This document shows positions 46,301 to 60,900 of a stretch of 64,000 bases of DNA, in pieces. Location: NCBI RefSeq assembly GCF_029227915.1, contig NC_079889.1:4838001-4902000 (forward strand), given 5' to 3'. Every line of letters starts with the position of its first letter. The first letter of the stretch is position 1. The stretch comes from Hydractinia symbiolongicarpus (taxonomy: Eukaryota > Cnidaria > Hydrozoa > Anthoathecata > Hydractiniidae). The position numbers and the translations under genes were made by a program. Under the pieces are notes generated by a model. That model worked only from the letters and a program-made list of their open reading frames with translations, did not search any database and was not told where the DNA came from.

Positions 46301-49300
46301 GGAATAACTAGTCCAATGGTAACCTTCGCAAGCAGGTGAAACCACGTGATTTACGTGTGAAGCCTTTATTAGACTGCAAAAGGCCATATTACGGCCTTTA
46401 TAGGACTGTGCACGTAGTTAAGAGTGTTCTAAGGCCACAGCGCCAAGGAAAACCTCTTTTAACGTTGTAGTGCATTGAGACTGGAAGGAATAGTCCAATG
46501 GTAACATTTGCAGGCAGATGGAACCACGTGATTTACGTGTGAGGCCTTTCTTAGACTGCAAAAGGCCATATTACAGCCTTTATAGGACTGTGCACGTAGT
46601 TAAGAGCGTTCTAAGGCGACGGCGCTAATGAAAACCTCTTGGAACGTTGTAGTGCATTGAGACTTGAAGGAATAGTCTAATGGTAACCTTCGCAGGCAGA
46701 TGGAACCACGTGATTTACGTGTGAGGCCTTTATTAGACTACAAAAGGCCATATTACATCCTGTATAGGACTGTGAACGTAGTTAAGAGTGTTGTCAGGTC
46801 ACAGCGCTAAGGAAATCCTCTTGGAACGTTGTAGTGCATTGAGACTGAAAGGAATAGTCCAATGGTAACCTGCTCAGGCAGGTGAAACCACGTGATTTAA
46901 TTGTGAAACCTTTATTAGACTGCAAAAGGCCATATTACGGCCTTTATAGGACTGTGCACGTAGTTAAGAGTGTTCTAAGGCCACAGCGCCAAGGAAAACC
47001 TCTTGGTATGTTGTAGTGCATTGACACTGGAAGGAATAGTCCAATGGTAACATTCGCAGGCAGATGGAACCACGTGATTTACGTGTGAGGTCTTTATTAG
47101 ACTGCAAAAGGCCATATTACAGCCTTTATAGGACTGTGCACGTAGTTAAGAGTGTTGTAAGGCCACGGCGCCAAGGAAAACCTCTTAGAACGTTGTAGTG
47201 CATTGAGACTGGAAGGAATAGTCTAATGGTAACCTTCGCAGGCAGATGGAACCACGTGATCTACGTGTGAGGCCTTTATTAGACTGGAAAAGGCCATATT
47301 ACAGCCCTTATAGGACTGTGCACGTAGTTAAGAGCGTTCTAAGGCGACGGTGCTAATGAAAATGACTTGGTACGTTGTAGCGCATTGAGACTGGAAGGAA
47401 TAGTCCAATTGTAACCTTCGCAGGCAGGTGAAACCACGTGTGAAGCCTTTATTAGACTGCAAAAGGCCATAATTACAGACTTTATAGGACTGTGAACGTT
47501 GTTAAGAGTGTTCTAAAGCAATGGCGCTAATGAAAACGATTTGGGACGTTGTAGCGCTTTGAGACTGGAAGGAATAGTCCAATGGTAACCTTCGCAGGCA
47601 GATGGAACCACGTGATTTACGTGTGAGGCCTTTATTAGACTGCAAAAGGCCATATTACGGCCTTTATAGGACAGTGCACGTAGTTAAGAGTGTTGTCAGG
47701 CCACAGCGTTATGGAAAACCTCTTGGAACGTTGTAGTGCATTGAGACTGAAAGGAATAGTCCAATGGTAACCTGCGCAGGCAGATGGAACCACGTGATTT
47801 ACGTGTGAGGCCTTTATTAGACTGCAAAAGGCCATATTACAGCCTTTATAGGACTGTGCACGTAGTTAAGAGCGTTCTAAGGCGACGGCGCTAATGAAAA
47901 TGACTTGGGACGTTGTAGCGCATTGAGACTGGAAGGAATAGTCCTTTGGTAACCTTCGCAGGCAGATGGAACCACCTGATTTACGTGTGAGGCCTTTCTT
48001 AGACTTCAAAAGGCCATATTACAGCCTTTATAGGACTGTGCACGTAGTTAAGCGAGTTCTAAGTCGACAGCGCTAATGAAAATGACTTGGGACGTTCTAG
48101 CGCACTAAAACTGGAAGGAATAGTCCAATGGTAACATTTGCAGGCAGATGGAACCACGTGATTTACGTGTGAGGCCTTTCTTAGACTGCAAAAGGCCATA
48201 TTACAGCTTTTATAGGACTGTGCACGTAGTTAGGAGCGTTCTAAGGCGACGGCGCTAATGAAAACCTCTTGAAACGTTGTAGTGCATTGAGACTTGAAGG
48301 AATAGTCTATTGGTAACCTTCGCAGGCAGATGGAACCACGTGATTTACGTGTGAGGCCTTTATTAGACTACAAAAGGCCATATTACAGCCTGTATAGGAC
48401 TGTGAACGTAGTTAAGAGTGTTGTCAGGTCACAGCGCTAAGGAAATCCTCTTGGAACGTTGTAGTGCATTGAGACTGAAAGGAATAGTCCAATGGTAACC
48501 TGCGCAGGCAGGTGAAACCATGTGATTTAATTGTGAAACCTTTATTAGACTGCAAAAGGCCATATTACAGCCTTTATAGGACTGTGCACGTAGTTAAGAG
48601 TGTTCTAAGGCCACAGCGCCAAGGAAAACCTCTTGGAACGTTGTAGTGCATTGACACTGGAAGGAATAGTCCAATGGTAACCTGCGCAGGCAGGTGAAAC
48701 CACGTGATTTAATTGTAAAACCTTTATTAGACTGCAAAAGGCCATATTACAGCCTTTATAGGACTGTGCACGTAGTTAAGAGCGTTTTAAGGCGACGGCA
48801 ATAATGAAAATGACTTGGGACGTTGTAGCGCATTGAGACTGGAAGGAATGGTCCAATGGTAACCTTCGCAGGCAGGTGAAACCACGTGTGAAGCCTTTAT
48901 TAGTCAGCAAAAGGCCATATTACGGCCTTTATAGGACTGTGCACGTAGTTAAGAGTGTTGTAAGGCCATTGCGCTAAGGAAAACCTCTTGGAACGTTGTA
49001 GTGCATTGAGACTGGATGGAATAGTACAATGGTAACCTTCGCAGGCAGATGGAAACACGTGATCTACGTGTGAGGCCTTTATTGGACTGCAAAAGGCCAT
49101 ATTACAGCCTTTATAGGACTGTGAACGTTGTTAAGAGTGTTCTAATGCAACGGCGCTAATGAAAACGACTTGGGACGTTGTAGCGCATTGAGACTGGAAG
49201 GAATAGTCCAATGGTAACCTTCGCAGGCAGGTGAAACCACGTGTGAAGCCTTTATTAGACTGCAAAAGGCCATAATTACAGACTTTATAGGACTGTGAAC

Positions 49301-52300
49301 GTTGTTAAGAGTGTTCTAAAGCAATGGCGCAAATGAAAACGATTTGGGACGTTGTAGCGCTTTGAGACTGGAAGGAATAGTCCAATGGTAACCTTCGCAG
49401 GCAGATGGAACCACGTGATTTACGTGTGAGGCCTTTATTAGACTGCAAAAGGCCATATTACGGCCTTTATAGGACTGTGCACGTAGTTAAGAGTGTTGTC
49501 AGGCCACAGCGTTAAGGAAAACCTCTTGGAACGTTGTAGTGCATTGAGACTGAAAGGAATAGTCCAATGGTAACCTGCGCAGGCAGATGGAACCACGTGA
49601 TTTACGTGTGAGGCCTTTATTAGACTGCAAAAGGCCATATTACAGCCTTTATAGGACTGTGCACGTAGTTAAGAGCGTTCTAAGGCGACGGCGCCAATGA
49701 AAATGACTTGGGACGTTGTAGCGCATTGAGACTGGAAGGAATGGTCCAATGGTAACCTTCGCAGGCAGGTGAAACCACGTGTGAAGCCTTTATTAATCAG
49801 CAAAAGGCCATATTACGGCCTTTATAGGACTGTGCACGTAGTTAAGAGTGTTGTAAGGCCATTGCGCTAAGGAAAACCTCTTGGAACGTTGTAGTGCATT
49901 GAGACTGGATGGAATAGTACAATGGTAACCTTCGCAGGCAGATGGAAACACGTGATCTACGTGTGAGGCCTTTATTGGACTGCAAAAGGCCATATTACAG
50001 CCTTTATAGGACTGTGAACGTTGTTAAGAGTGTTCTAATGCAACGGCGCTAATGAAAACGACTTGGGACGTTGTAGCGCATTGAGACTGGAAGGAATAGT
50101 CCAATGGTAACCTTCGCAGGCAGGTGAAACCACGTGTGAAGCCTTTATTAGACTGCAAAAGGCCATAATTACAGACTTTATAGGACTGTGAACGTTGTTA
50201 AGAGTGTTCTAAAGCAATGGCGCTAATGAAAACGATTTGGGACGTTGTAGCGCTTTGAGACTGGAAGGAATAGTCCAATGGTAACCTTCGCAGGCAGATG
50301 GAACCACGTGATTTACGTGTGAGGCCTTTATTAGACTGCAAAAGGCCATATTACGGCCTTTATAGGACTGTGCACGTAGTTAAGAGTGTTGTCAGGCCAC
50401 AGCGTTAAGGAAAACCTCTTGGAACGTTGTAGTGCATTGAGACTGAAAGGAATAGTCCAATGGTAACCTGCGCAGGCAGATGGAACCACGTGATTTACGT
50501 GTGAGGCCTTTATTAGACTGCAAAAGGCCATATTACAGCCTTTATAGGACTGTGCACGTAGTTAAGAGCGTTCTAAGGCGACGGCGCTAATGAAAATGAC
50601 TTGGGACGTTGTAGCGCATTGAGACTGGAAGGAATAGTCCATTGGTAACCTTCGCAGGCAGATGGAACCACCTGATTTACGTGTGAGGCCTTTCTTAGAC
50701 TGCAAAAGGCCATATTACAGCCTTTATAGGACTGTGCACGTAGTTAAGCGAGTTCTAAGTCGACGGCGCTAATGAAAATGACTTGGGACGTTCTAGCGCA
50801 CTAAAACTGGAAGGAATAGTCCAATGGTAACCTGCGCAGGCAGATGGAGCCACGTGATTGCCGTGTGAGGCCTTTATTAGACTGCAAAAGGCCATATTAC
50901 AGCCTTCATAGGACTGTGCACGTAGTTAAGAGCGTTCTAAGGCGACAGCGCTAATGAAAATGACTTGGAACGTTGTAGCGCATTGAGACTGGAACAACTA
51001 GTCCAATGCTAACCTGCGCAGGCAGGTGAAACCACGTGATTTACGTTTGAAGCCTTTATTAGACTGCAAAAGGCCATATTACAGCCTTTGTAGGACTGTG
51101 CACGTAGTTAAGGGTGTTGTAAGGCCATGGCGCTAAGGAAAAACCCTTGGAACGTTGTATTGCATTGAGACTGGAAGAAATAGTACAATGGTAAACTGCG
51201 CAGGCAGCTGAAACCGCGTGATTTACGTCTGCGGCCTTTATTGGACTGCAAAAGGCCATAATACGGCCTTTATAGGACTGTGCACGTAGTTAAGAGTGTT
51301 GTAAGGCCACGGCGCTAAGGAAAACCTCTTGGAACGTTGTAGTGCATTGAGATTGTAAGGAATAGTCCAACGGTAACCTGCGCAGGCAGGTGAAACCACG
51401 TGATTTAATTGTGAGGCCTTTATTAGACTGCAAAAGGCCATATTACAGCCTTTATAGGACTGTGCACGTAGTTAAGCGCGTTCTAAGTCGACGGCGCTAA
51501 TGAAAATGACTTGGGACGTTGTAGCGCATTGAGACTGGAACAACTAGTCCAATGGTAACCTGCGCAGGCAGATGGAAACACGCGATCTACGTCTGCGGCC
51601 TTTATTGGACTGCAAAAGGCCATATTACGGCTTTTATAGCACTGTGCCCGCAGTTAAGAGTGTTGTAAGGCCATGGCGCTAAGGAAAACCACTTGGAACG
51701 TTGTAGTGCATTGAGACTGGAAGAAATAGTACAATAGTAACCTGCGCAGGCAGATGGAACCACGTGATTTACGTGTGAGGCCTTTATTAGATTGCAAAGG
51801 CCATATTACAGCCTTTATAGGACTGTGCACGTAGTTAAGAGCGTTTTAAGGCGACGGCGCTAATGAAAATGACTTGGGACGTTGTAGCGCATTGAGACTG
51901 GAAGGAATAGTCCAATGGTAACCTTCGCAGGCAGGTGAAACCACGTTATTTACGTGTGAACCCTTTATTAGACTGCAAAATGCCATACTACGGCCTTTAT
52001 AAGATTGTGAACGTAGTTAAGAGTGTTCTAAGGCGACGTCGCAAATGAAAATAACTTGGGACGTTGTAGCGCATTAAGACTTGAAGGAATAGTCCAATGG
52101 TAACCTTCGCAGGCAGGTGAAACCACGTGATTTACGTGTGAAGCCTTTATTAGACTGCAAAATGCCATATTACGGCCTTTATAGGACTGTGCACGTAGTT
52201 AAGAGTGTTGTAAGGCCATGGCGCTAAGGAAAACCTCTTGGAACGTTGTAGTGCATTGAGACTGGAAGAAATAGTACAATGGTAAACTGCGCAGGCAGGT

Positions 52301-54000
52301 AAAACCACGTGATTTACGTGTTAAGCCTTTATTAGACTGCAAAATGCCATATTACGGCCTTTATAGGACTGTGCACGTAGTTAAGAGTGTTGTAAGGCCA
52401 TGGCGCTAAGGAAAACCTCTTGGAACGTTGTAGTGCATTGAGACTGGAAGAAATAGTACAATGGTAAACTGCGCAGGCAGATGGAACCACGTGATCTACG
52501 TGTGAGGCCTTTATTAGACTGCAAAAGGCCATATTACAGCCTTTATAGGACTGTGCACGTAGTTAAGAGCGTTCTAAGGCGACGGCGCTAATGAAAATGA
52601 CTTGGGACGTTGTAGCGCATTGAGACTGGAAGGAATTGTCCAATGGTAACCTTCGCAGGCAGATGGAACCATCTGATATACGTGTGAGGCCTTTATTAGA
52701 CTGCAAAAGGCCATATTACAGCCTTCATAGGACTGTGCACGTAGTTAAGAGCGTTCTAAGGCGACGGCGCTAATGAAAATGACTTGGGACGTTGTAGCGC
52801 ATTGAGACTGGAACAACTAGTCCAATGCTAACCTGCGCAGGCAGGTGAAACCACGTGATTTACGTGTGAAGTCTTTATTAGACTGCAAAAGGCCATATTA
52901 CAGCCTTTAATGGACTGTGCACGTAGTTAAGAGTGTTCTAAGGCCTCAGCGCTAAGGAGAACCACTTGGAACGTTGTAGTGCATTGAGAAATAGTACAAT
53001 AGTAACCTGCACAGGCAGATGGAACCACATTATTTACGTGTGAGGCCTTTATTAGACTGCAAAAGGCCATATTACAGCCTTTATAGGACTGTGCACGTAG
53101 TTAAGAGCGTTTTAAGGCGATGGCGCTAATGAAAATGACTTGGGACGTTGTAGCGCATTGAGACTGGAAGGAATGGTCCAATGGTAACCTTCGCAGGCAG
53201 GTGAAACCACGTGTGAAGCCTTTATTAGTCTGCAAAAGGCCATATTACGGCCTTTATAGGACTGTGCACGTAGTTAAGAGTGTTGTAAGGCCATTGCGCT
53301 AAGGAAAACCTCTTGGAACGTTGTAGTGCATTGAAACTGGATGGAATAGTACAATGGTAACCTTCGCAGGCAGATGAAAACACGTGATCTACGTGTGAGG
53401 CTTTTATTGGACTGCAAAAGGCCATATTACAGCCTTTATAGGACTGTGAACGTTGTTAAGAGTGTTCTAATGCAACGGCGCTAATGAAAACGACTTGGGA
53501 CGTTGTAGCGCATTGAGACTGGAAGGAATAGTCCAATGGTAACCTTCGCAGGCAGGTGAAACCACGTGTGAAGCCTTTATTAGACTGCAAAAGGCCATAA
53601 TTACAGACTTTATAGGACTGTGAACGTTGTTAAGAGTGTTCTAAAGCAATGGCGCTAATGAAAACGATTTGGGACGTTGTAGCGCTTTGAGACTGGAAGG
53701 AATAGTCCAATGGTAACCTTCGCAGGTAGATGGAACCACGTGATTTACGTGTGAGGCCTTTATTAGACTGCAAAAGGCCATATTACGGCCTTTATAGGAC
53801 TGTGCACGTAGTTAAGAGTGTTTTCAGGCCACAGCGTTAAGGAAAACCTCTTGGAACGTTGTAGTGCATTGAGACTGAAAGGAATAGTCCAATGGTAACC
53901 TGCGCAGGCAGATGGAACCACGTGATTTACGTGTGAGGCCTTTATTAGACTGCAAAAGGCCATATTACAGTCTTTATAGGACTGTGCACGTAGTTAAGCG
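44574..54000. repeat. 893-bp pentamers nested in a 4326-bp higher-order repeat
   Basis: The 44574 unit recurs at 45467 (+893) and the 48900 unit at 49793 (+893). The whole pair recurs at +4326, and a third, single copy lies at 53225 (+4325). The 893 bp equals five monomers minus two 9-bp deletions plus one inserted base, all three visible in the sequence (CCACGTGTGAAGCC twice, CCATAATTACAGAC once). Confidence 0.85.
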
Positions 54001-57000
54001 AGTTCTAAGTCGACGGCGCTAATGAAAATGACTTGGGACGTTGTAGCGCACTAAAACTGGAAGGAATAGTCCAATGGTAACCTGCGCAGGCAGATGGAGC
54101 CACGTGATTTACGTGTGAGGCCTTTATTAGACTGCAAAAGGCCATATTACAGCCTTCATAGGACTGTGCACGTAGTTAAGAGCGTTCTAAGGCGACAGCG
54201 CTAATGAAAATGACTTGGAACGTTGTAGCGCATTGAGACTGGAACAACTAGTCCAATGCTAACCTGCGCAGGCAGGTGAAACCACGTGATTTACGTGTGA
54301 AGCCTTTATTAGACTGCAAAAGGCCATATTACGGCCTTTATAGGACTGTGCACGTAGTTAAGAGTGTTTTAAGGCGACGGCGCTAATGAAAATGACTTGG
54401 GACGTTGTAGCGCATTGAGACTGGAAGGAATAGTCCAATGGTAACCTTAGCAGGCAGGTGAAACCACGTGATTTACGCGTGAAGCCTTTATTAGACTGCA
54501 AAATGCCATATTACGGCCTTTATAGGACTGTGCACGTAGTTAAGGGTGTTGTAAGGCCATGGCGCTAAGGAAAAACCCTTGGAACGTTGTATTGCATTGA
54601 GACTGGAAGAAATAGTACAATGGTAAACTGCGCAGGCAGCTGAAACCGCGTGATTTACGTCTGCGGCCTTTATTGGACTGCAAAAGGCCATAATACGGCC
54701 TTTATAGGACTGTGCACGTAGTTAAGAGTGTTGTAAGGCCACGGCGCTAAGGAAAACCTCTTGGAACGTTGTAGTGCATTGAGATTGTAAGGAATAGTCC
54801 AACGGTAACCTGCGCAGGCAGGTGAAACCACGTTATTTACGTGTGAACCCTTTATTAGACTGCAAAATGCCATACTACGGCCTTTATAAGATTGTGAACG
54901 TAGTTAAGAGTGTTCTAAGGCAACGGCGCTAATGAAAACGACTTGGGACGTTGTAGCGCATTGAGACTGGAACGACTAGTCCAATGGTAACCTGCGCAGG
55001 CAGCTGAAACCGCGTGATTTACGTCTGCGGCCTTTATTGGACTGCAAAAAGCCATATTACGGCTTTTATAGGACTCTGCCCGTAGTTAAGAGTGTTGCAA
55101 GGCCACCGCGCCAAGGAAAACCACTTGGAACGTCGCAGTGCATTGCGACTGGAAGGAATAGTACAATAGTAACCTGAGCAGGCAGAGGGAACCACGTGAT
55201 TTACGTGTGAGGCCTTTATGAGACTGCAAAAGGCCATATTACAGCCTTTATAGGACTGTGCACGTAGTTAAGAGCGTTCTAACGCGACGTCGCTAATGAA
55301 AATGACTTGGGACGTTGTAGCGCTTTGAGACTTGAAGGAATAGTCCAATGGTAACCTGCGCAGGCAGATGGAGCCACGTGATTTACGTGTGAGGCCTTTA
55401 TTAGACTGCAAAAGGCCATATTACAGCCTTCATAGGACTGTGCACGTAGTTAAGAGCGTTCTAAGGCGACGGCGGTAATAAAAACCTCTTGGAACGTCGC
55501 AGTGCATTGCGGCTGGAAGGAATAGTACAATAGTAACCTGCGCAGGCAGAGGGAACCACGTGATTTACGTGTGAGGCCTTTATGAGACTGCAAAAGGCCA
55601 TATTACAGCCTTTATAAGACTGTGCACGTAGTTAAGCGCGTTCTAAGTCGACGGCGCTAATAAAAATGACTTGGGACGTTGTAGCGCATTGAGACTGGAA
55701 CAACTAGTCCAATGGTAACCTGCGCAGGTAGATGGAAACACGCTATCTACGTCTGCGGCCTTTATTGGAATGCAAAAGGCCATATTACGGCTTTTATAGC
55801 ACTGTGCCCGCAGTTAAGAGTGTTGTAAGGCCATGGCGCTAAGGAAAACCACTTGGAACGTTGTAGTGCATTCAGACTGGAAGAAATAGTACAATAGTAA
55901 CCTGCGCAGGCAGATGGAACCGCGTGATTTACGTGTGAGGCCTTTATTAGACTGCAAAAGGCCATATTACAGCCTTTATAGGACTGTGCACATAGTTAAG
56001 AGCGTTTTAAGGCGACGGCGCTAATAAAAATGACTTGGGACGTTGTAGCGCATTGAGACTGGAAGGAATAGTCCAATGGTAACCTTCGCAGGCAGGTGAA
56101 ACCACGTTATTTACGTGTGAACCCTTTATTAGACTGCAAAATGCCATACTACGGCCTTTATAAGATTGTGAACGTAGTTAAGAGTGTTCTAAGGCAACGG
56201 CGCTAATGAAAACGACTTGGGACGTTGTAGCGCATTGAGACTGAAACGACTAGTCCAATGGTAACCTGCGCAGGCAGCTGAAAACGCGTGATTTACGTCT
56301 GCGGCCTTTATTGGACTGCAAAAGGCCATATTACGGCCTTTATAGGACTGTGCCCGTAATTAAGAGTGTTGCAAGGCCACCGCGCCAAGGAAAACCACTT
56401 GGAACGTCGCAGTGCATTGCGACTGGAAGGAATAGTACAATAGTAACCTGCGCAGGCAGATGGAACCACGTGATTTACGTGTGAGGCCTTTATTAGACTG
56501 CAAAAGGCCATATTACAGCCTTTATAGGACTGTGCACGTAGTTAAGAGCGTTCTAAGGCGACGGCGCTAATGAAAATGACTTGTGACGTTGTAGCGCATT
56601 GAGACTGGAAGGAATAGTCCAATGGTAAACTTCGCAGGCAGGTGAAACCACGTGATTTACGTGTGAGGCCTTTATTAGACTGCAAAAGGCCATATTACAG
56701 CCTTTAATTGACTGTGCATGTAGTTAAGAGTGTTCTAAGGCCTCAGCGCTAAGGAGAACCACTTGGAACGTTGTAGTGCATTGAGACTGGAAGAAATAGT
56801 ACAATAGTAACCTGCGCAGGCAGATGGAACCACGTGATTTACGTGTGAGGCCTTTATTAGACTGCAAAAGGCCATATTACAGCCTTTATAGGACTGTGCA
56901 CGTAGTTAAGAGCGTTTTAAGGCGACGGCGCTAATGAAAATGACTTGGGACGTTATAGCGCCATGAGACTGGAAGGAATAAGTCCAATGGTAACCTTCGC

Positions 57001-57900
57001 AGGCAGGTGAAACCACGTGATTTACGTGTGAAGCCTTTATTAGACTGCAAAATGCCATATTACGGCCTTTATAGGACTGTGCACGTAGTTAAGAGTGTTG
57101 TAAGGCCATGGCGCTAAGGAAAACCTCTTGGAACGTTGTAGTGCATTGAGACTGGAAGAAATAGTACAATGGTAAACTTCGCAGGCAGATGGAACCACGT
57201 GATCTACGTGTGAGGCCTTTATTAGACTGCAAAATGCCATATTACGGCCTTTATAGGACTGTGCACGTAGTTAAGAGTGTTGTAAGGCCACGGCGCCAAG
57301 GAAAACCTCTTGGAACGTTGTAGTGCATTGAGATTGGAAGGAATAGTCCAATGGTAACATTCGCAGGCAGATGGAACCACGTGATTTACGTGTGAGGCCT
57401 TTATTAGACTGCAAAAGGCCATATTACAGCCTTTATAGGACTGTGCACGTAGTTAAGAGCGTTCTAAGGCGACGGCGCTAATGAAAATGACTTGTGACGT
57501 TGTAGCGCATTGAGACTGGAAGGAATAGTCCAATGGTAAACTTCGCAGGCAGGTGAAACCACGTGATTTACGTGTGAGGCCTTTATTAGACTGCAAAAGG
57601 CCATATTACAGCCTTTATAGGAATGTGCACGTAGTTAAGAGCGTTCTAAGGCGACGGCGCTAATGAAAATGACTTGGGACGTTGTAGTGCATTGAGACTG
57701 GAAGAAATAGTACAATGGTAAACTGCGCAGGCAGATGGAACCACGTGATCTACGTGTGAGGCCTTTATTAGACTGCAAAAGGCCATATTACAGCCTTTAT
57801 AGGACTGTGCACGTAGTTAAGAGCGTTCTAAGGCGATGGCGCTAATGAAAATGACTTTGGACGTTGTAGCGCATTGAGACTGGAACGTCTAGACCAATGG
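51000..57900. repeat. Diverse monomer zone with a 3432-bp repeat
   Basis: Units at 51059 and 51238 recur at 54491 and 54670 (+3432). The zone contains many variants that are rare elsewhere: CGCAGTGCATTGCGACTGG, TTTACGTCTGCGGCC, GACGTCGC. It is less homogenised than 15-50 kb. Confidence 0.7.
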
Positions 57901-57946
57901 TAACCTGCGCAGGCAGCTGAAACCGCGTGATTTACGTCTGCCGCCT

Positions 57947-60900
57947 TTATTGGACTGCAAAAGGCCATATTACGGCCTTTATAGGACTGTGCACGTAGTT
58001 AAGAGTGTTGTAAGGCCATGGCGCTAAGGAAAACCTCTTGGAACGTTGTAGTGCATTGAGACTGGAAGAAATAGTACAATGGTAAACTGCGCAGGCAGAT
58101 GGAACCACGTTATCTACGTGTGAGGCCTTTATGGGACTGCAAAAGGCCATATTACAGCCTTTATAGGACTGTGCACGTAGTTAAGAGCGTTCAAACGCGA
58201 CGTCGCTAATGAAAATAACTTGGGACGTTGTAGCGCATTGAGATTTGAAGGAATAGTCCAATGGTAACCTGCGCAGGCAGATGGAGCCACGTGATTTACG
58301 TGTGAGGCCTTTATTAGACTGCAAAAGGCCATATTACAGCCTTCATAGGACTGTGCACGTAGTTAAGAGCGTTCTAAGGCGACGGCGCTAATGAAAACCT
58401 CTTGGAACGTCGCAGTGCATTGCGGCTGGAAGGAATAGTACAATAGTAACCTGCGCAGGCAGAGGGAACCACGTGATTTACGTGTGAGGCCTTTATGAGA
58501 CTGCAAAAGGCCATATTACAGCCTTTATAGGACTGTGCACGTAGTTAAGAGAGTTCTAAGGCGACGTCGCTAACGAAAATAACTTAGGACGTTGTAGCGC
58601 ATTGGGACTTGAAGGAATAGTCCAATGGTAACCTTCGCAGGCCGGTGAAACCACGTGATTTACGTGTGAAGCCTTTATTAGACTGCAAAATGCCATATTA
58701 CGGCCTTTATAGGACTGTGCACGTAGTTAAGAGTGTTGTAAGGCCATGGCGCTAAGGAAAACCTCTTGGAACGTTGAAGTGCATTAAGACTGGAAAAATA
58801 GTACAATGGTAACCTGCGCAGGCAGATGGAACCACGTGATCTACGTGTGAGGCCTTTATTAGACTGCAAAAGGCCATATTACAGCCTTTATAGGACTGTG
58901 CGCGTAGTTAAGAGCGTTCTAAGGCGATGGCGCTAATGAAAATGACTTGGGACGTTGTAGCGCATTGAGACTGGAACAACTAGTCCAATAGTAACCTGCG
59001 CAGGCAGGTGAAACCACGTGATTTACGTGTCACGCCTTTATTAGACTGCAAAAGGCCATATTACGGCCTTTATAGGACTGTGCACGTAGTTAAGAGCGTT
59101 CTAACGCGACGTCGCTATTGAAAATAACTTGGGACGTTGTAGCGCATTGAGACTTGAAGGAATAGTCCAATGGTAACCTGCGCAGGCAGATGGAGCCACG
59201 TGATTTACGTGTGAGGCCTTTATTAGACTGCAAAAGGCCATATTACAGCCTTCATAGGACTGTGCACGTAGTTAAGAGCGTTCTAAGGCGATGGCGCTAA
59301 TGAAAACCTCTTGGAACGTCGCAGTGCATTGCGGCTGGAAGGAATAGTACAATAGTAACCTGCGCAGGCAGAGGGAACCACGTGATTTACGTGTGAGGCC
59401 TTTATGAGACTGCAAAAGGCCATATTACAGCCTTTATAGGACTGTGCACGTAGTTAAGAGCGTTTTAAGGCGACGGCGCTAATGAAAATGACTTGGGACG
59501 TTGTAGCGCATTGAGACTGGAAGGAATAGTCCAATGGTAACCTTCGCAGGCAGGTGAAACCACGTGATTTACGTGTGAAGCCTTTATTAGACTGCAAAAT
59601 GCCATATTACGGCCTTTATAGGACTGTGCACGTAGTTAAGAGTGTTGTAAGGCCATGGCGCTAAGGAAAACCTCTTGGAATGTTGTAGTGCATTGAGACA
59701 GGAAGAAATATAACAATGGTAAACTGCGCAGGCAGATGGAACCACGTGATCTACGTGTGAGGCCTTTATTAGACTGCAAAATGCCATATTACGGCCTTTA
59801 TAGCACTGTGCACGTAGTTAAGAGTGTTGTAAGGCCACGGCGCCAAGGAAAACCTCTTGGAACGTTGTAGTGCATTGAGACTGGAAGAAATAGTACAATG
59901 GTAAACTGCGCAGGCAGATGGAACCACGTGATCTACGTGTGAGGCCTTTATTAGACTGCAAAAGGCCATATTACAGCCTTTAATGGACTGTGCATGTAGT
60001 TAAGAGTGTTCTAAGGCCTCAGCGCTAAGGAGAACCACTTGGAACGTTGTAGTGCATTGAGACTGGAAGAAATAGTACAATAGTAACCTGCGCAGGCTGA
60101 TGGAACCACGTGATTTACGTGTGAGGCCTTTATTAGACTGCAAAAGGCCATATTACAGCCTTTATAGGACTGTGCACGTAGTTAAGAGCGTTTTAAGGCG
60201 ACGGCGCTAATGAAAATGACTTGGGACGTTATAGCGCCATGAGACTGGAAGGAATAGTTTAATGGTAACCTTCGCAGGCAGGTGAAACCACGTGATTTAC
60301 GTGTGAAGCCTTTATTAGACTGCAAAATGCCATATTACGGCCTTTATAGGACTGTGCACGTAGTTAAGAGTGTTGTAAGGCCATGGCGCTAAGGAAAACC
60401 TCTTGGAACGTTGTAATGCATTGAGACTGGAAGAAATAGTACAATGGTAAACTTCGCAGGCAGATGGAACAACGTGATCTACGTGTGAGTCCTTTATTAG
60501 ACTGCAAAATGCCATATTACGGCCTTTATAGGACTGTGCACGTAGTTAAGAGTGTTGTAAGGCCACGGCGCCAAGGAAAACCTCTTGGAACGTTGTAGTG
60601 CATTGAGACTGGAAGGAATAGTCCAATGGTAACATTCGCAGGCAGATGGAACCACGTGATTTACGTGTGAGGCCTTTATTAGACTGCAAAAGGCCATATT
60701 ACAGCGTTTATAGGACTGTGCACGTAGTTAAGAGCGTTCTAAGGCGACGGCGCTAATGAAAATGACTTGTGACGTTGTAGCGCATTGAGACTGGAAGGAA
60801 TAGTCCAATGGTAAACTTCGCAGGCAGGTGAAACCACGTGATTTACGTGTGAGGCCTTTATTAGACTGCAAAAGGCCATATTACAGCCTTTATAGGAATG